A DNA stretch of 64,000 nt from Gymnopilus junonius (taxonomy: Eukaryota > Basidiomycota > Agaricomycetes > Agaricales > Galerinaceae): positions 303,523-367,522 of the forward strand of contig JADNYJ010000021.1 in the NCBI GenBank assembly GCA_015501075.1. The letters run 5' to 3'. Each line of letters opens with the position of its first letter. Within the stretch, counting starts at the first letter, position 1. The translations under genes and the position numbers were made by a program. Shown here piece by piece: positions 37,965 to 50,125 of this stretch. The notes beneath the pieces are model-generated. The model had not been told where the DNA came from, searched no databases, and saw only the letters and a program-made list of their open reading frames with translations.

Positions 37965-39628
37965 GTCGTACGAGAAGTAAATTTAAGTCGGATGCGTGGG
38001 ATACATTGAGCAGAACAAAAGAAACCGTTAAATATGTACCACTGCAAAGTGAGTGGGAACCACAAGCAGGCTGGTCTTCTGACCGTTCGGTAGCCCCGTG
38101 AGTTCCGTATCTCTGCTATATTTGGCGAGTGAGTTTGACAGTCCATCCTCTTGACAGAATTATAAAATGTATTCGAACGGGCATGCTGGTCATATACAAC
38201 CTGCGTGCGTATATATACACAAAGAAAGAGACGGTAAGCTCGATTCTTAAACGGTATGATTAATGTGTACGAAACCTTCCGATGACTGTAGGACCAGCCC
38301 AATCAAACACAAGACGCCCATCTACACATCTCTCCCTTCAAACCCACTCTCAAGTAATGCCTTTCCCTCCCTAACACACCTCTCAACCAGCAAATTAAAT
38401 TGATCCTCGCGCTGAGCATGTATACCATGACCTGTCTCCTCCCACTGCTGTAATTCCACCCTCCGAGAGTTTGACTCCGCGTCACTCTTACTTAGGCCAT
38501 TTTTCATAGCCTCGTAGATCCGCACGGAGCATGAAGGGCGGACAAGATGATCATCATCGCCTGTGACGAGAATGACTTTAGGACATTTGCGGCGATGTAG
38601 GCTAGTCTTTCTGGGGAAACGTAGTGTGTAAGTGCGGCAGCCATTTGGGAGATGTGGCCCATGAAGAGTTGGGGTTTAGTGATGGTGACGCGGCGCAGGA
38701 AGCCCTATAGAAATAGTAAAAAAATCATCAACTCAGTTACATGAAATACAGCTGAAAGTTTTATCAAATACCTCAGCTTGAACGTCTGAATTTGTTTTCC
38801 CTTGCTTATTATCCTCCGTATTTCCGTTCCATTCTGCATGTGGGTCGCTTTTAGCTTTCTCATCTAGCCAAACTTTTGGGAATAGCATATCAAGCACAGT
38901 TGGTACTTTATTTTCCGGAGCAGGTGTGAATGTGAGTTTTGTCAGGCACTGGAGGCCCTTCAACTGTAGGTTATGTTATTATCAGTGAAAAAGTGATGAT
39001 CAAAATAATAAAACACACCGGAGGAAATTGTTCCATATATGTCCGCCAGGAGTCGTAACGGCCAGCAGCAGAGAAGATATCCGGTGTGGTATGCGATACG
39101 CCAGTTCTAGAATGATGCGGTCGTTCAGACCTAGGATAAGAAAACATCTGGAATAACTCACCCTGGGCTATCATGCCACCTAGACTGATGCCCACTACGT
39201 TTAATTGGCGTTTTTCGGTCCAGCCGAGATAGTCAAGTAGGCATATCACATCCTCTGCCATACCTGAAGTTCTAGAACCCAAATGTGCATAGGGCGTCAG
39301 TATATCGTGTGCACTCATTTGCCGTTCATTAGGCCGATTTCGGCCATTGAACAACCAACCCGCCTCTGCGAAGTAAGAAACAGAACGTAAACTCACGTAT
39401 ATGGGCCTCTAGGATAACCTGAATTGCCAACCCCACGATTATCAAACACCAGCGCCGTACACGTCCCCTTGCCGCTTTCCCCACCTTTTAACCCAAACCA
39501 CCGAACCTGCGGGCCCCAGGAAAAGCTGCTCGAGTTCAAACCCATAATAAAAACGACTTTGTCCAGCTTTTCGATAGCCTCTTCGTTGCCTTTGAGAGCC
39601 GGTGGTCCATGTTGCTCGTAATAAAGTG
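35837..39628. repeat. P450-hydrolase segmental duplication, copy A
   Basis: Near-identical and co-oriented with 60200-64000. Differences are few, and most of those I found are one-base changes in run length. The true right border in the second copy lies beyond the window. Confidence 0.92.
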
Positions 39629-39773
39629 AATGACTTTCGAGAATTTCTGGTCCTTCATTGAGAAGGGAAGAAACAGGGCAGAGACCGCGCTTGAAGCAAG
39701 TCTTTTCAGGAAACGCTGTAGGAAGAGACGCGAGAGGAGGCGTTGAAGGTGATTTGGGTAGGCTGGATGTCAT
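38322..39773 (-). CDS. Alpha/beta hydrolase, copy 1
   Basis: A serine hydrolase fold enzyme. The strand LDKVVFIMGLNSSSFSWGPQ opens the fold, the nucleophile elbow is VVGISLGGMIAQ, and the acid and histidine regions are LVTGDDDHLVRP and WEETGHGIHAQ. Exons run from the ATG at 39773 (MTSSLPKSPSTP) to the stop at 38322, about 400 residues. At 38580 one G is missing relative to copy 2 (TTAGGAC versus TTAGGGAC), which breaks the frame just before the acid residue. The gene starts only about 45 bp from the truncated NACHT copy 2, so its promoter region is now NACHT-derived DNA. It may act with the neighbouring P450; the reaction is unknown. Confidence 0.82.
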
Positions 39774-39815
39774 CGTCGTTGGTGCTTGAGTGCAAGGTAC
39801 ATGATGACGGCGGTA

Positions 39816-40913
39816 GTCCAACTCGTTGAACGGTTTGTTGTTTTTTTGCAGCTTGAATACCGAGTATGATGTCCAAGCGCTCGGCTGGTTTGTGTCTAGG
39901 TGAACTGACGAATTTCTCGACTGTAGAGGCGTAGATGAACTGTCCAGAGGCCTTTCTAACAAGTTTATCTATGACCTCGCTAGAAGGCCACATGGTGGAG
40001 GGGAGGGTTGATTTGAGGTGATGATTATGGCGAACGAATTGGAACATGTCGACCAAATATTTCTTGATATCCGCATCGGGATTGAAAAAGTCGTCTAGGG
40101 TTACTGGCGACGACACCTTTTCGAGATCTCCATAACTGAAAGCGCCTCGGATATCAGGCTCGGGACGACTGGCGACAATCACGGCGAAAGGGATAGGTAC
40201 ACTCTTGATAATGTGGTGTAGAGCGTCTAAAATGGTAAGTTGTTGAGACGAGTCAACGCATTCGTCGAGACCGTCGACGATAATGACGCGAGGGCACCGA
40301 TAAGCCTCCAAGTCGCCTTCTTCGACAACCATGGACAATGGCTCGATGATCAAGCGAAATGCTTGCTCCATGAGAGACTTGTAAATTATATGTGAGTCCC
40401 TCTGAACCGCATTTTCAATATAGGGTTTGTGGCAGGAATAGATAAAGAGAGTTGGTGTGCTATCGTGGTTATGAAGTGCTCTGCAGAATTTCGCCCTTGA
40501 TCTGTCCGAAAGAAAAAGAAGCTCGCGAGAAGGAGTTTCATAGATTGGAGCTTTTCAGCTAGAGTGCGCTGGATAGCTGATTTGCCTGTTCCGGCGGGTC
40601 CATGAAGCCAGATGATGGAGTTTTCATAGGGGACTGACAATGCCCACTTGACAAGGCGATCTAGGACAGCCTCACGAGTTCCTGGATGACATTTTGCTTG
40701 GCTTGACACTATGGCTGAATTGTGCATGGCGTTATTGGCAACATATTTGCTCAGCTGGTCGGATTTAGCTAGAGAAAACTCAGCGCTTCTTGTCGGAAAA
40801 TAGCGACATGCTTGTGATACCTGACGCTTGGTAAATATTTGTCGTGGGGTTATTGTTGATTGTGTTGTTATTCTGTCTCCCCCCGACAGCACTCCCTGTG
40901 ACGATTCCAGCAT
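39816..40913 (-). pseudogene. NACHT-domain NTPase, copy 2, 3'-truncated
   Basis: Almost identical to copy 1 over the NACHT core, with the same Walker A (GPAGTGKS) and Walker B (VIIVDGLDE). The 3' part is cut at 39816 in the codons for NELD and is followed directly by the hydrolase 5' region, so the C-terminal third is missing. A run of T near 40425 has three bases here and four in copy 1, shifting the frame ahead of the MEQAFRLIIEPL segment. The truncation is real regardless of that run. Confidence 0.85.
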
Positions 40914-41384
40914 TTGAATTACGATGAACCAGATCGGGACGTTTTTTTAGGCATTTGAGAGTAAACAGAGAAAGAGGGGAAGAGGAGAATTGTCGACCTA
41001 CCTTTTAACACTCAGAAATGAAACTGGCAGGATGGCCATGCTGCACATGGCAGCCGCATTGCCTAGGCATGCTCTGTTTATTACTTACCGTGATGATATG
41101 AAGCATGCCGGCTAATGCATGATTGTGAAGAGAAAGCGTAAAGCCAGATTGCAGTCAAATTTTGAGAATTGATGAGTTGAAGGCATTCCGAGTCGTTTTA
41201 TTATAAATAATCGTGCCTGCAGAGAGCGAAAGTCAAACCGAGGTAACGACTCAAGTGCTTGAGGGCTGGATAAAAGGGAGGAAACAAGGCAATGAGTTTG
41301 AATGGTCCACCTACTCTTTTTATTCTCCTGTCATAACCTATGGTCCCTTGACAATCCAATTCATTTTGCGGGTTCGGGTGCAAT

Positions 41385-41442
41385 GACAATATGGCTGAGT
41401 CTAAGGCGCCAGGATCGGGCTTCAGCACTTGAAGTGCGTCTG
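41385..41442 (+). pseudogene. tRNA-Leu remnant (5' half), second copy
   Basis: The same sequence as 25809-25866, carried along by the 1,964-bp duplication. Confidence 0.65.
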
Positions 41443-41704
41443 CCTGATAAAATCGTGCGACGGCCGAGATGTTGAATCGGACATAGCGAGGAATCTTAGG
41501 AAGGCATCGTCGTAGGTTTTCATAGCAGAGTCGAGCTGTGAACTTTTCCGCCGGTTCTAGAGCATCGCCTAACGCCGGAGAGACAATTCGGCCACGTGAC
41601 TACACTTGACTTCGACTTCGATCACACAGACCCGCAAACGAGCCTCCTTGTCCACAACCACTGGTGGAAAATATATCCACAGGTACACGACCCATACCCC
41701 AGCC

Positions 41705-42751
41705 ATGTCGACTACGAGTATCGTCGTTGATAGGGACTCAATTGCAAATGTCATCCAGGCCATGGGCATCACCTCAACAGTCAATGCCTCATCATTCTTC
41801 GAAGCACTTGCCCAGGAGTCTCGAAAGAATCCGCCTCAACCTCCCCCCATTGATCCCTCCAGGAAGGACAAGTTATTGACGGGTATGTATGTATGTTTCC
41901 AGGAAGCAAATATCAATGATAATCATTAATTCCGGTGCGCTGCTCCAGCTGTTCGAACTCTGGCGCCAGGTGAACCAGCACCAGAATTGACCGCCGATTC
42001 CTCTACCTCTGGCAAAGCCAATCTGACCCCAGACCAAAAGGCCAGAAGACAGAAACTTGTCGAGCGTGCAAAGGCAGAGTTCAAAGACAAACCTCCAGTC
42101 ATCTACCTTGTCACTACACCTCTAGCGTCCTACGAGCAACTTCCATGGGTCTGTGCTCTGTCCATCACCGTCTATGACAAAACGTATCAGCAATTCCAGA
42201 CCTTCGCCAACACTTGGTGTTTACTCGGTACTGGCGCACAGAGTTGCGCCGTGGCTCTGGAGAGTCTTAATGATAATGTCAAGGAGGGACATCTGGTCCA
42301 AATTTCCTCTCGATGGATATTCAGTTGCGTCTTTCATTCTGCGTTAATTTAACCAACTACAAACTACAGCTGTACCTGTACTTGACGCTTGAATAGGATC
42401 TGGGGATCCAATAAAGTTATCAATGTGCCTCTCGCAGTCAAGCCTAGGAACCAAATGCCGAATCAAGCCACCTTCTTTATTCTTGGCCAAAGGGTGAGTA
42501 GTTTGATTAGCAGATTGCGGATAGCCAACCAACAACCTTTTTCGGTAGTATTTCATTGAACAACTGGAATATACTGTCACACCTGTACCCATGCAGCCAT
42601 CGGTAACACAGGGACATACGGAGACCTTGCGTACGTTCCCTTGTGTTTTTTCCGCACTGTAGAAGGCTAAACTGATGGCGATAGCTACTAAAGGTTGCTT
42701 AGGTATACTGATCCTGCAGATGACAATCCTTCACCGGTGCCATTCACGTAA
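41705..42751 (+). CDS. Hypothetical protein, about five exons
   Basis: Starts MSTTSIVVDRDSIANVIQAM. Exon 1 ends near 41882, and exon 2 (about 41949-42315) encodes a charged helix (LTPDQKARRQKLVERAKAEF) followed by PPVIYLVTTPLASYEQLPWV. Later exons encode NKVINVPLAVKPRNQMPNQA and TYGDLA, ending near DDNPSPVPFT. The total is about 250 residues with no signal peptide or clear membrane segment. The 3' exon joins are my best guess. A truncated copy of the first 75 bases is found at 26129. It lies divergent from NACHT copy 2, about 790 bp away. The family is not recognised. Confidence 0.55.
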
Positions 42752-43208
42752 ATCGAAAAGGATTGATGTATCTCAAATCGGACAGGGTGGAAAGGAAGAG
42801 AAGGTGTATGATTGGCAAGTTGAGAGGTCCAAATTGTGACTCATTATTGTAAATTCCGTAATGCCTGTTCAGCCAGTTCACCTGCGAGTGTCATGTTTAT
42901 AGTGTATTTATATCGCTGTGTATAACAAATTGTGTACCCCAGAAGTGTTCCAGAGTGATTACGTTCCTTGTGAAATGTATCATCAGAAAGCTTGACCGTT
43001 ATCTGTGCCAGCATTTGGAGACTTTGAACCCTGAAGCCGCAGAGGACACAGAAAAAAAATCGACCTCTATTTCGTTTCGTTTCTAATGTACACAGTTAAA
43101 ATGTTGCTGCTGGGGGTCAAAACCTCAGAAAAAGTATTCCAAGAATCACCAGTATACTGACATGCACAATCATCAGAAAAAAAGGTGACATCGCTATGTG
43201 CAAACGCG
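42752..43208. other. Intergenic
   Basis: No gene recognised between the small gene and the NACHT relic. Confidence 0.5.
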
Positions 43209-43340
43209 CCGAGTTCCTGCATGGCATTTTGCCTGGCTTGAAATTATAGCAGAATCGTCCATAACGTTCATAGCAATATATTTACTCGGCTGGTCGGATT
43301 TAACTAGAGAAATTTTCAAATTCCTAGTTCGCTCTTCAGA
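43209..43340 (-). pseudogene. NACHT gene remnant (fourth copy)
   Basis: This short stretch matches the segment just upstream of Walker A in copy 3 (around 44830-44945), including CTGGTCGGATTTAACTAGAG. The rest of that copy is gone. Confidence 0.65.
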
Positions 43341-43474
43341 TAGAAGTTGACATTACAAGAGAACACGTATGTACGTTGAACGCCCACCCATTGTTCCCTT
43401 ACCTATATTTCATAGATTTCTCTTTGGCCCGTTGCTCTTGATGAAGGACGAGACCTGAATGCATCAATTCTACT

Positions 43475-45110
43475 GGTTTGCCTGATGAACAAGTTATTTG
43501 GTTTCCAGGTAAGCAACTCTCGAGCACCTTGTCGTTGGGAAGATCAAGTTAAAATATTTAGCGTATACATAGAATATGGGTTTATCTTGAATGAATAAAA
43601 CACACCTTTTGAACCGTCTTTTTCCAACAAGTGTTGGACGCAATGCTTGAAAAGATACAGGCGGGAATATCGTACACTGATGTAGAACTGGCCAGATCTC
43701 GAGGAATCACGGAGGTAATCCGAAAGTGACGCATGGTAAAAGTGTATTTCTTCGTGACCTTCACCTATAGCGATTAATGAATGAAGATCGATCAACCACA
43801 TCTGGATATCCCCAGGTTTCAAATGCAGAAGCTTCTCGAGGAATGATGGGGAACGGGTCTCAATAATTGTCCCAGGCTCTCGGACGCGGCGCGCGAAGGG
43901 GACCAGTGAAACTCCTAGAGTGCGCAAAGCGAATTTCCTGATTTTCTTTTCGATGCTATAGAATATCGTGGAATATAGATTATCCAGCTCACTGAAAGGT
44001 TTGTTTGCTTCCGCAGCCCGATTGCCAAGTACGATACTCAAGCGCTCAGCTGGTTTATGTCTGGCAGAACTGACGAATTTTTCAATGGTGGAGGCATAGA
44101 TGAATTGACCGGAAGCCTTTTCCACCAGTTTGTCTATGGTCTCGGCAGAAGGCCACTCGGTCGTTGGGAGAGTTGATTTTAGGGGATGATTATGACAAAT
44201 AAATCGGAACGTGTCGATCAAATACTTCTTGATATCCGCATCGGGATTGAAAGAATTGTCGAGAGTTATTGGAGACGACACATCTTCGAGACCTCCATAA
44301 CTGAAAGCACCTCGGATATCAGGCTCGGGACGACTGGCGACAATCACGGCGATAGGGATAGGTGCTTCCTTGATAATGTAGAGTAGAGCGTCTAGAATGT
44401 CAAATTGTTGAGATGAGTCGAGGCATTCATCGAGACCATCGACGATAATGACGCGAGGGCACCGATAAGCCTCCAAGTCGCCTTCTTCGACAACCATGGA
44501 CAATGGCTCGATGATCAAGCGAAATGCTTGCTCCATGGGAGACTTGTAAATTATATGTGAGTCCCTCTGAACCGCATTTTCAATATAGGGTTTTGTGACA
44601 GGAATAGATAAAGAGAGATTGTGGTTATGAAGCGCTCTGCAGAATTTCGCCCTTGGTCTGTCCGAAAGAAAAAGAAGCTAGCGAGAAGGAGTTTCATAGA
44701 TTGGAGCTTTTCAGCCAGAGTGCGCTGTATAGCTGATTTGCCTGTTCCGGCCGGTCCATGGAGCCAGATGATGGAGTTTTCATGTGGAACTGATGATGCC
44801 CACTTGACCAGACGATCTAGGACAGCCTCCCGAGTTCCTGGGTGGCACTTCGCCTGGCTCGACACTATGGCAGAATTGTGCATGGCATTGCCAGCAACAT
44901 ATCTGCTCAGCAGGTCGGATTTAACTAGAGAACGTTCAATACTTGTTAGAATGATGGGGATATACTTACGATACCTGTGAGTTGGTGGATATGTGTCGTG
45001 GTATTATTGTTGATTGTGTTCGTGTTTTGTGTCCCTCCAAACGTGCTCCCTTGACGATTCCGGCCTTTAAATTATAATGGCCTGGGTCGGGATGTTTTTC
45101 AGGCATTTGA
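43475..45110 (-). pseudogene. NACHT-domain NTPase, copy 3, most complete but frame-shifted
   Basis: A more diverged member of the same family. The 3' half is open for 330 residues (43544-44536), from MEQAFRLIIEPLSMVVEEGD through Walker B (VIIVDGLDE) to YHASLSDYLRD and the HLLEK end. The 5' half (44551-44883) carries Walker A (GPAGTGKSAI). An 11-base deletion near 44622, relative to the other copies, puts the two halves out of frame between Walker A and Walker B. Unlike the homopolymer breaks, this one is unlikely to be a sequencing error. The 5' end near 45110 is an estimate. The intact tRNA-Leu lies upstream at 45769. Confidence 0.78.
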
Positions 45111-45768
45111 GAGCAAAAAGAGATAGAGACATGCAAGGAGTGGAAGAGGAGAACTGCCGACCTAAGTTTTAACACAGAAATGAAGCAAGGACGGCCATCC
45201 TGCACGAGGCGGACGCATTGCCTATGCGTGCTCTCTTTATTACCATGAGAACATAAAACATGCCTGGCTAATGCATGATCGTGAAGAGCAAGTGTACAGC
45301 CAGATTGCAGTCAGATTTTGAGTATCATAGAGATTGATGAATTGAAGGCCATTCATTTTATTATGAATAATCTAAGTACTTGTTGGGTGAGGGCCGTGCT
45401 CTACCGGCGAGTACGAGGAAGCGACGTATTTTCATGAGCCATCGTTGAGAACAGATACTGGTGTGGGTCGACCTAAAGATGAACTGGATTTCCTATTACC
45501 TCAGGTCTCATAATGGCGAGCTCACCAAATCATTCAGAGGGCAGTATAATGGGGGATACTTTTTCATGGGCGACAAATCGTGTTTGTAGCGAAACCGAGT
45601 CTATTTTTGCTCCAACGACCCGAGTGCTTGAGGGTCGGTCGTACTATAAATGAGCATACATTGCGGCTAGTTAAACCAGGAAAAATGTGCTCTTTTTCTT
45701 CTCCCGAAGCATTTCCTTTCGACCTTTGATACAATCATACTGTAGGTCAACATTTGCCTTTCACTTAA
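45111..45768. other. NACHT 5' flank
   Basis: This region is alignable in patches (for example AGCCAGATTGCAGTCA) with the 5' flanks of NACHT copies 1 and 2, so the flank and the tRNA belong to the same ancestral block. No gene seen. Confidence 0.55.
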
Positions 45769-45866
45769 GGCAATATGGCCGAGTGGTCTAAGGCGCCAGA
45801 ATCAGGTTTCAGCATTTGAAATTAATCTGGTCCGAAAGGGCGAGGGTTCGAATCCCTCTGTTGTCA
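45769..45866 (+). tRNA. tRNA-Leu (CAG anticodon) with intron
   Basis: The acceptor stem GGCAATA pairs with TGTTGTC, the D-stem GCC with GGC, the anticodon stem CCAGA with TCTGG, and the T-arm GAGGG TTCGAAT CCCTC. A long variable arm marks a class II tRNA. The anticodon CAG lies at 45803-45805 after the invariant T33. An intron of about 18 nt (45807-45824) sits at the canonical position after base 37. The discriminator base is A. Confidence 0.92.
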
Positions 45867-45871
45867 TTTTT
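45867..45871 (+). terminator. Pol III terminator of tRNA-Leu
   Basis: TTTTT follows immediately after the discriminator base. Confidence 0.7.
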
Positions 45872-46086
45872 CACGTCTCTTTCTTTCCAATTTTCTAAAC
45901 TTAATCCTTTCTTTTAGTCTCTGCTTTTCTCTTGCTACAACTCGACTAATAGTCCCATCCCACTTTCACGACTACGCGGAGACTTGTTATACCTCATAGA
46001 TATAGATACGCTGCTATCCAGATTTTACCACAATAAATACCAATACCAATACCACTAACGTAATCTCATCCCCCAAGTCCAATACA

Positions 46087-48304
46087 TCAATCCAACCGCC
46101 CATTCCTCCCCTTCTGCTTACTCCATACCTGCTGCGCCTCCCCAGCCGTGACGACCACGTCATTCCCCACGACCCTGCTCAAGATATAAAACACCACGCC
46201 GACGACGATGATGAGGAAGAAGATGGCTTGGAGCGGTTGGGTGGTTACGAATTCTTCGACGGAGGTGAGTTTGTTGTTGAGGTACTGTAAGATGGAAGGG
46301 AAAGATTTGGGTATCATTGAGAGAGATTGAGAAGGAGGGGGGAGGGAAGGGAAGGGAAGGGAAGGATAGGGAGGTTGGGATGGGAGGAGAGAAAGAAAGA
46401 GACTTACGCGTGCTATGCGCTCGATGATTCCCTCTGAGTGCTTATACTGCGTCTTACCCGCCACCGCGTCATCGATAGCTGCGAATATACTCTGCGAAGA
46501 CGTGTATTTGATAGCGTTCCCTGCGTGGTCGGTGTCGTAGTAGACCAATCTCTACACGAGAGAAAAAAGAAAGAAATTAGTATGAATGAACGCCTGAGAT
46601 ATGATAGGATCAAGTGAATGGACGTTGGTTAAGACGTACGCTATGATCGGCAATGACCACCCTCGTATCCTCCACACTTTCCACACCGCCCTCAACCGGT
46701 TGAATTCCATACATACTTTTCATCCAATCCTCCCACCTCTCCGAATCCATCCACGCAAAGACCACCTGTCTCCCCTCCGTTTCCTCCTCTTCCACAGTCC
46801 CACTCTTCCCCTTCCCATTCCGCACCTTCCACTTCCCCCCAACGTCCCTTAAACGCTGCATCACCTTCTCCCTGACTCCCGGGCGATCCGGAGCAGCGAA
46901 GATTACCACGAGGGGCTTATGCGGCGCGTTCATGACGCTCTGGAATGTATCCTGTGTGAGCTCGGTGCTCGTGGGGAGCCGGTGGGTTAAGAGCCACGAG
47001 CGTAGGGCGGGGGAGGATGATAGGCCATTGAATGTGGATGTGACGCCTACTGGGGAGGAGTCGTGGTCTTTGATGGCGAGGAGGGTGAAGGAGGAGGAAG
47101 AGGATGGGGTGAGGGAGTATTTGGAGTAGAGGGCTGGGGAGGATGAGGCAAATATTTGGGGTGAGCCGAGTAGTGGGGCGGAAGCTTCTCGTATTGTGTC
47201 CTGAAGAAGAAGAGAGGGTATAGGTGAGCATGAGGGAAAATGGGGGTGAGGTAGAAACATACGAGAATTTCGGTGTTTTCAGCAGAGTGGAGTAGGAGGT
47301 AGACAACGTCTTCTTCTGCGATGTGCTGATCAAGATCTTCATCCTTCTCCAGAACCTGAACACCGCTAAAGAATGGAGGATGTATAATTAGTCTCGATCA
47401 TGCCAGGGCGAGGAAACCTCAACAACATACGCAGCACTAGCTTTCTCTGCAAAGGCCTTGAGCTGCTCGAGCTTCCTTCCAGAATTGTACTCCGACTTGC
47501 CATCCTCCGCATCCGCGCCGTTCCCATACCAGATCAAGGTCGGATAACCCTGCACGCCCTGTTTCTTGCACAAGCTGCTCTCATCATCGCAATTAACTTC
47601 CGCCACAGTGACTTTATGCTGCATGTGCTTGGCGAGATTGCGCCAGGTCGGGGCGAGCTTCTTGCAGTGTCCACACCATGGCGCGAAGAATTTAACGAAT
47701 GCGGGTCCTTTAGCGAGGGAGGAGGAGAAGGTGTCGGCGGTGAGCGCGGCGACTTCGCCTGCGGGGTTGAGGACGGGTTTTGGTTTTGGGTTGGGGCGGG
47801 ATTGGGGATTGGGTTTGGGGGGAGAAGGCGGCTCATCTTCCTTAAGATGCCGTTTGATGAATGTTTTGAGGAGATCAAGGTCTCGCGATCCTCTGAATTC
47901 TTCTACCTTCTTGCCGTCTTCGAATAATAAGAGAGAAGGGTATGCTTTTACGCCATTCGAGTTGCATAAATCTACAAATTAAAAAATGAGCTTGTCTTAC
48001 ATACACCACCACTACAATAGAAAATATACGTACCACCATGCATAATACAATCCACAGTGCCCATCTTTACACTGGGAATCTCCGTCCCTGCCTCCTTCAC
48101 CAACTGATCCCAGGTTGGCTTGAAATGCTTACAATGGCCGCAATAGGGCGAAAAGTGTTCAACGAACCACATGCCGCTCGAGACTTCCTGCTGGAAGTTG
48201 TCTGGGGTGAGCTCGGTGCCGCCTGTTACTGGGATGACGGCGGATGCAGCGAGGAGGAGGAAGGGGGTGGAGAGAAGAGAGCGGGGGAGAGATAGAAAGT
48301 GCAT
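46087..48304 (-). CDS. Protein disulfide isomerase-like, two thioredoxin domains and a C-terminal membrane anchor
   Basis: An ER oxidoreductase that forms or rearranges disulfides. The N-terminal signal peptide (MHFLSLPRSLLSTPFLLLAAS) is followed by a first thioredoxin domain with FSPYCGHCKHFKPTW. A Pro-rich linker follows, then a second domain with FAPWCGHCKKLAPTW and the cis-Pro segment GVQGYPTLIWY. The long remainder resembles inactive thioredoxin-like domains. A membrane helix (AIFFLIIVVGVVFYILSRVV) and a short basic tail (KQKGRNGRLD) close the protein, about 590 residues in all. The layout resembles TMX3-type or membrane-anchored PDIs. It has about seven exons, all in frame as far as I could follow. 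It is divergent from the Sec14-like gene with 187 bp between starts. Confidence 0.87.
46336..46367 (-). repeat. GGGAA-type microsatellite in a PDI intron
   Basis: GGGAAGGGAAGGGAAGGGAA-like repeats lie within the last intron of the PDI gene and form its pyrimidine tract on the coding strand. Confidence 0.7.
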
Positions 48305-48491
48305 TTTGAAAGGGGGACGAGAGGAGGACCAGCTCTCCGCGAAGATGGATGGTGGAAAGTGAACAACTGACTAAAGCGAGTCGGCCATAATACGTGTGAC
48401 ACAGCCACTCTCGGAGTTCATTGTGCGATAAGATAAGATGTGGGCAGCCTGACATCTCCGAGGGTGTTAGACTCCTTCCTTTGCAACGACA
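48305..48491. promoter_or_regulatory. Shared divergent promoter region (PDI / Sec14-like)
   Basis: Only 187 bp separate the start codons of two secretory-pathway genes facing away from each other. No clear TATA box was seen. Confidence 0.4.
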
Positions 48492-49668
48492 ATGCCATCG
48501 ACCACTTTGCCCTTACCCTCCGACACAAATGCATATTCTGAACCGAACGTAAAACTTCTCAGTGCGTTCTCTATGCATGCATACTCCACACCGAAATTGA
48601 TTTGAATATCTGATCATTTCCGAACCTTTTTACAGACTCCAACGACTGGCATCCGGAGCCAGGACACATTGGGAATTTGTCCTCCGAGCAGGCATTTATC
48701 TTACAGAGGTTTAAAGAGGAGATAAAGGCTGACGGCGCGTGGAATGAGGAGAGGATGGATGATGCGATGCTCTTGAGGTGTGTTGCGTCGTGCTCGTGAT
48801 TCGTTTCGGGTTTACTTATTGGCACCCTACAACACCCTTTGTGGTCGTGAGGTTTCTGCGAGCTAGGAAATTCGATCTTCTCAAAGCGAAAAAGATGCTT
48901 CTTGATGCTGAGAAGTGGAGGCAGGAATTTGGAGTGGATGATTTAGTCAAGTGTGTTTGATTTTCTATATCTCGATCCCTTCACATACGTTTAACATTCA
49001 TCACCTTCAGAAACTTTAATTTCATAGAAAGAGAGGAAGTCAACAAGTACTACCCCCGGTATTACCACAAAACAGACAAGGTGCGTCTTTCCCGTCCATC
49101 CTAAATTCACCTACCCTCTCCCTCCCCCCATCCCCACAAACAGGACGGTCGACCAGTCTACATCGAGCGACTCGGCCACATCGACTTCAACGTCCTCTCT
49201 TCCCTCACCACCCTCGACCGCTTACTCAAAAACCTCGTATGTGAATACGAAAAATGCCTCACCACGCGCCTTCCCGCATGCTCCGCCGCCGTCGGCCACC
49301 CCGTCGAATCCACATGCACGATCCTCGACCTGCGCGGGGTCTCCCTCGGCTCATTCTACCGCGTCAAGGACTACGTGTTAGCCGCGGCGCATATTGGGCA
49401 GAATATGTACCCCGAGACGATGGGGCGTTTTTATGTGGTGAATGCGCCATGGGCGTTCAGTGTCGTGTGGCGGGTGATCAGGCCGTGGTTGGATGAGGTT
49501 ACGGCGAGGAAGATTAAGATCCTCGGCGGGCATTTTAGGGAGGTTGTATTGGAGCAGATTCCTGGAGATTGTTTGCCGAAGGAGCATTTTGGTGGGGAGT
49601 GTGAATGCCCGTGTCCTGGGGGATGTCAAATGAGCGATGCTGGACCGTGGAATTTAAAGCTAGAGTGA
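48492..49668 (+). CDS. Sec14-like phosphatidylinositol/phosphatidylcholine transfer protein
   Basis: A CRAL-TRIO lipid-transfer protein that keeps Golgi and endosomal membranes competent for vesicle budding. The CRAL-TRIO N domain includes LLRFLRARKFDLLKAKKML. The lipid-binding domain includes [53 protein letters not shown] and KIKILGG, all highly typical. I use the ATG at 48492; the first intron is best placed from about 48562, because this donor joins in frame to SNDWHPEPGHIGNLS. A Cys-rich C-terminus (GGECECPCPGGCQMSDAGPW) replaces the usual acidic tail, as is common in basidiomycete homologues. Length is about 300 residues. Confidence 0.9.
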
Positions 49669-50125
49669 TTGTGGGTCTGGCTATGACTGCTATTTTATAT
49701 TCTCTTTTATTTAATGCCATCTACACGCTGCATGTATCCATAGAATAGTTAGATTGAACGCGTTGTGAGCAACAGTTATTTGTGATATATCATATGTATC
49801 ACAGTTCCAGGGAAAATTCATTATGCAATCGGAAGTGTTCAAGTGTCCGTAGCATTTCCACCAGCAGTGCTTTTAGTCTTTCGATTGGACTGGCTAATCA
49901 ATCCTCACGTCAGACCTGGTAATGAATTAATGAGGCCGTTCCTGAAATCCGTCCACTCCCCCTCGATCAGATTCATGCCATTGCTTACCCCTACTGGCAA
50001 TTTCCGTAAGGGGATTTGTGATTCTCGGAATCCACGTGATAAATCTCACGACCTCATGGGATGCTCCGTGGCCTGGTCGGCTACCTCTTTTTGAGTTCTC
50101 CTATTCATGCGTCCAACGAATCGCG
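49669..50125. other. Intergenic
   Basis: No gene seen between the Sec14-like gene and the CR effector-like gene. Confidence 0.5.

Larger units (their letters stand above)
39816..41779. repeat. Segmental duplication, copy B
   Basis: Partner of 24240-26203, with the same length and nearly the same sequence. Here the right border runs on into the complete small gene, so copy B keeps the ancestral right side. Confidence 0.92.
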
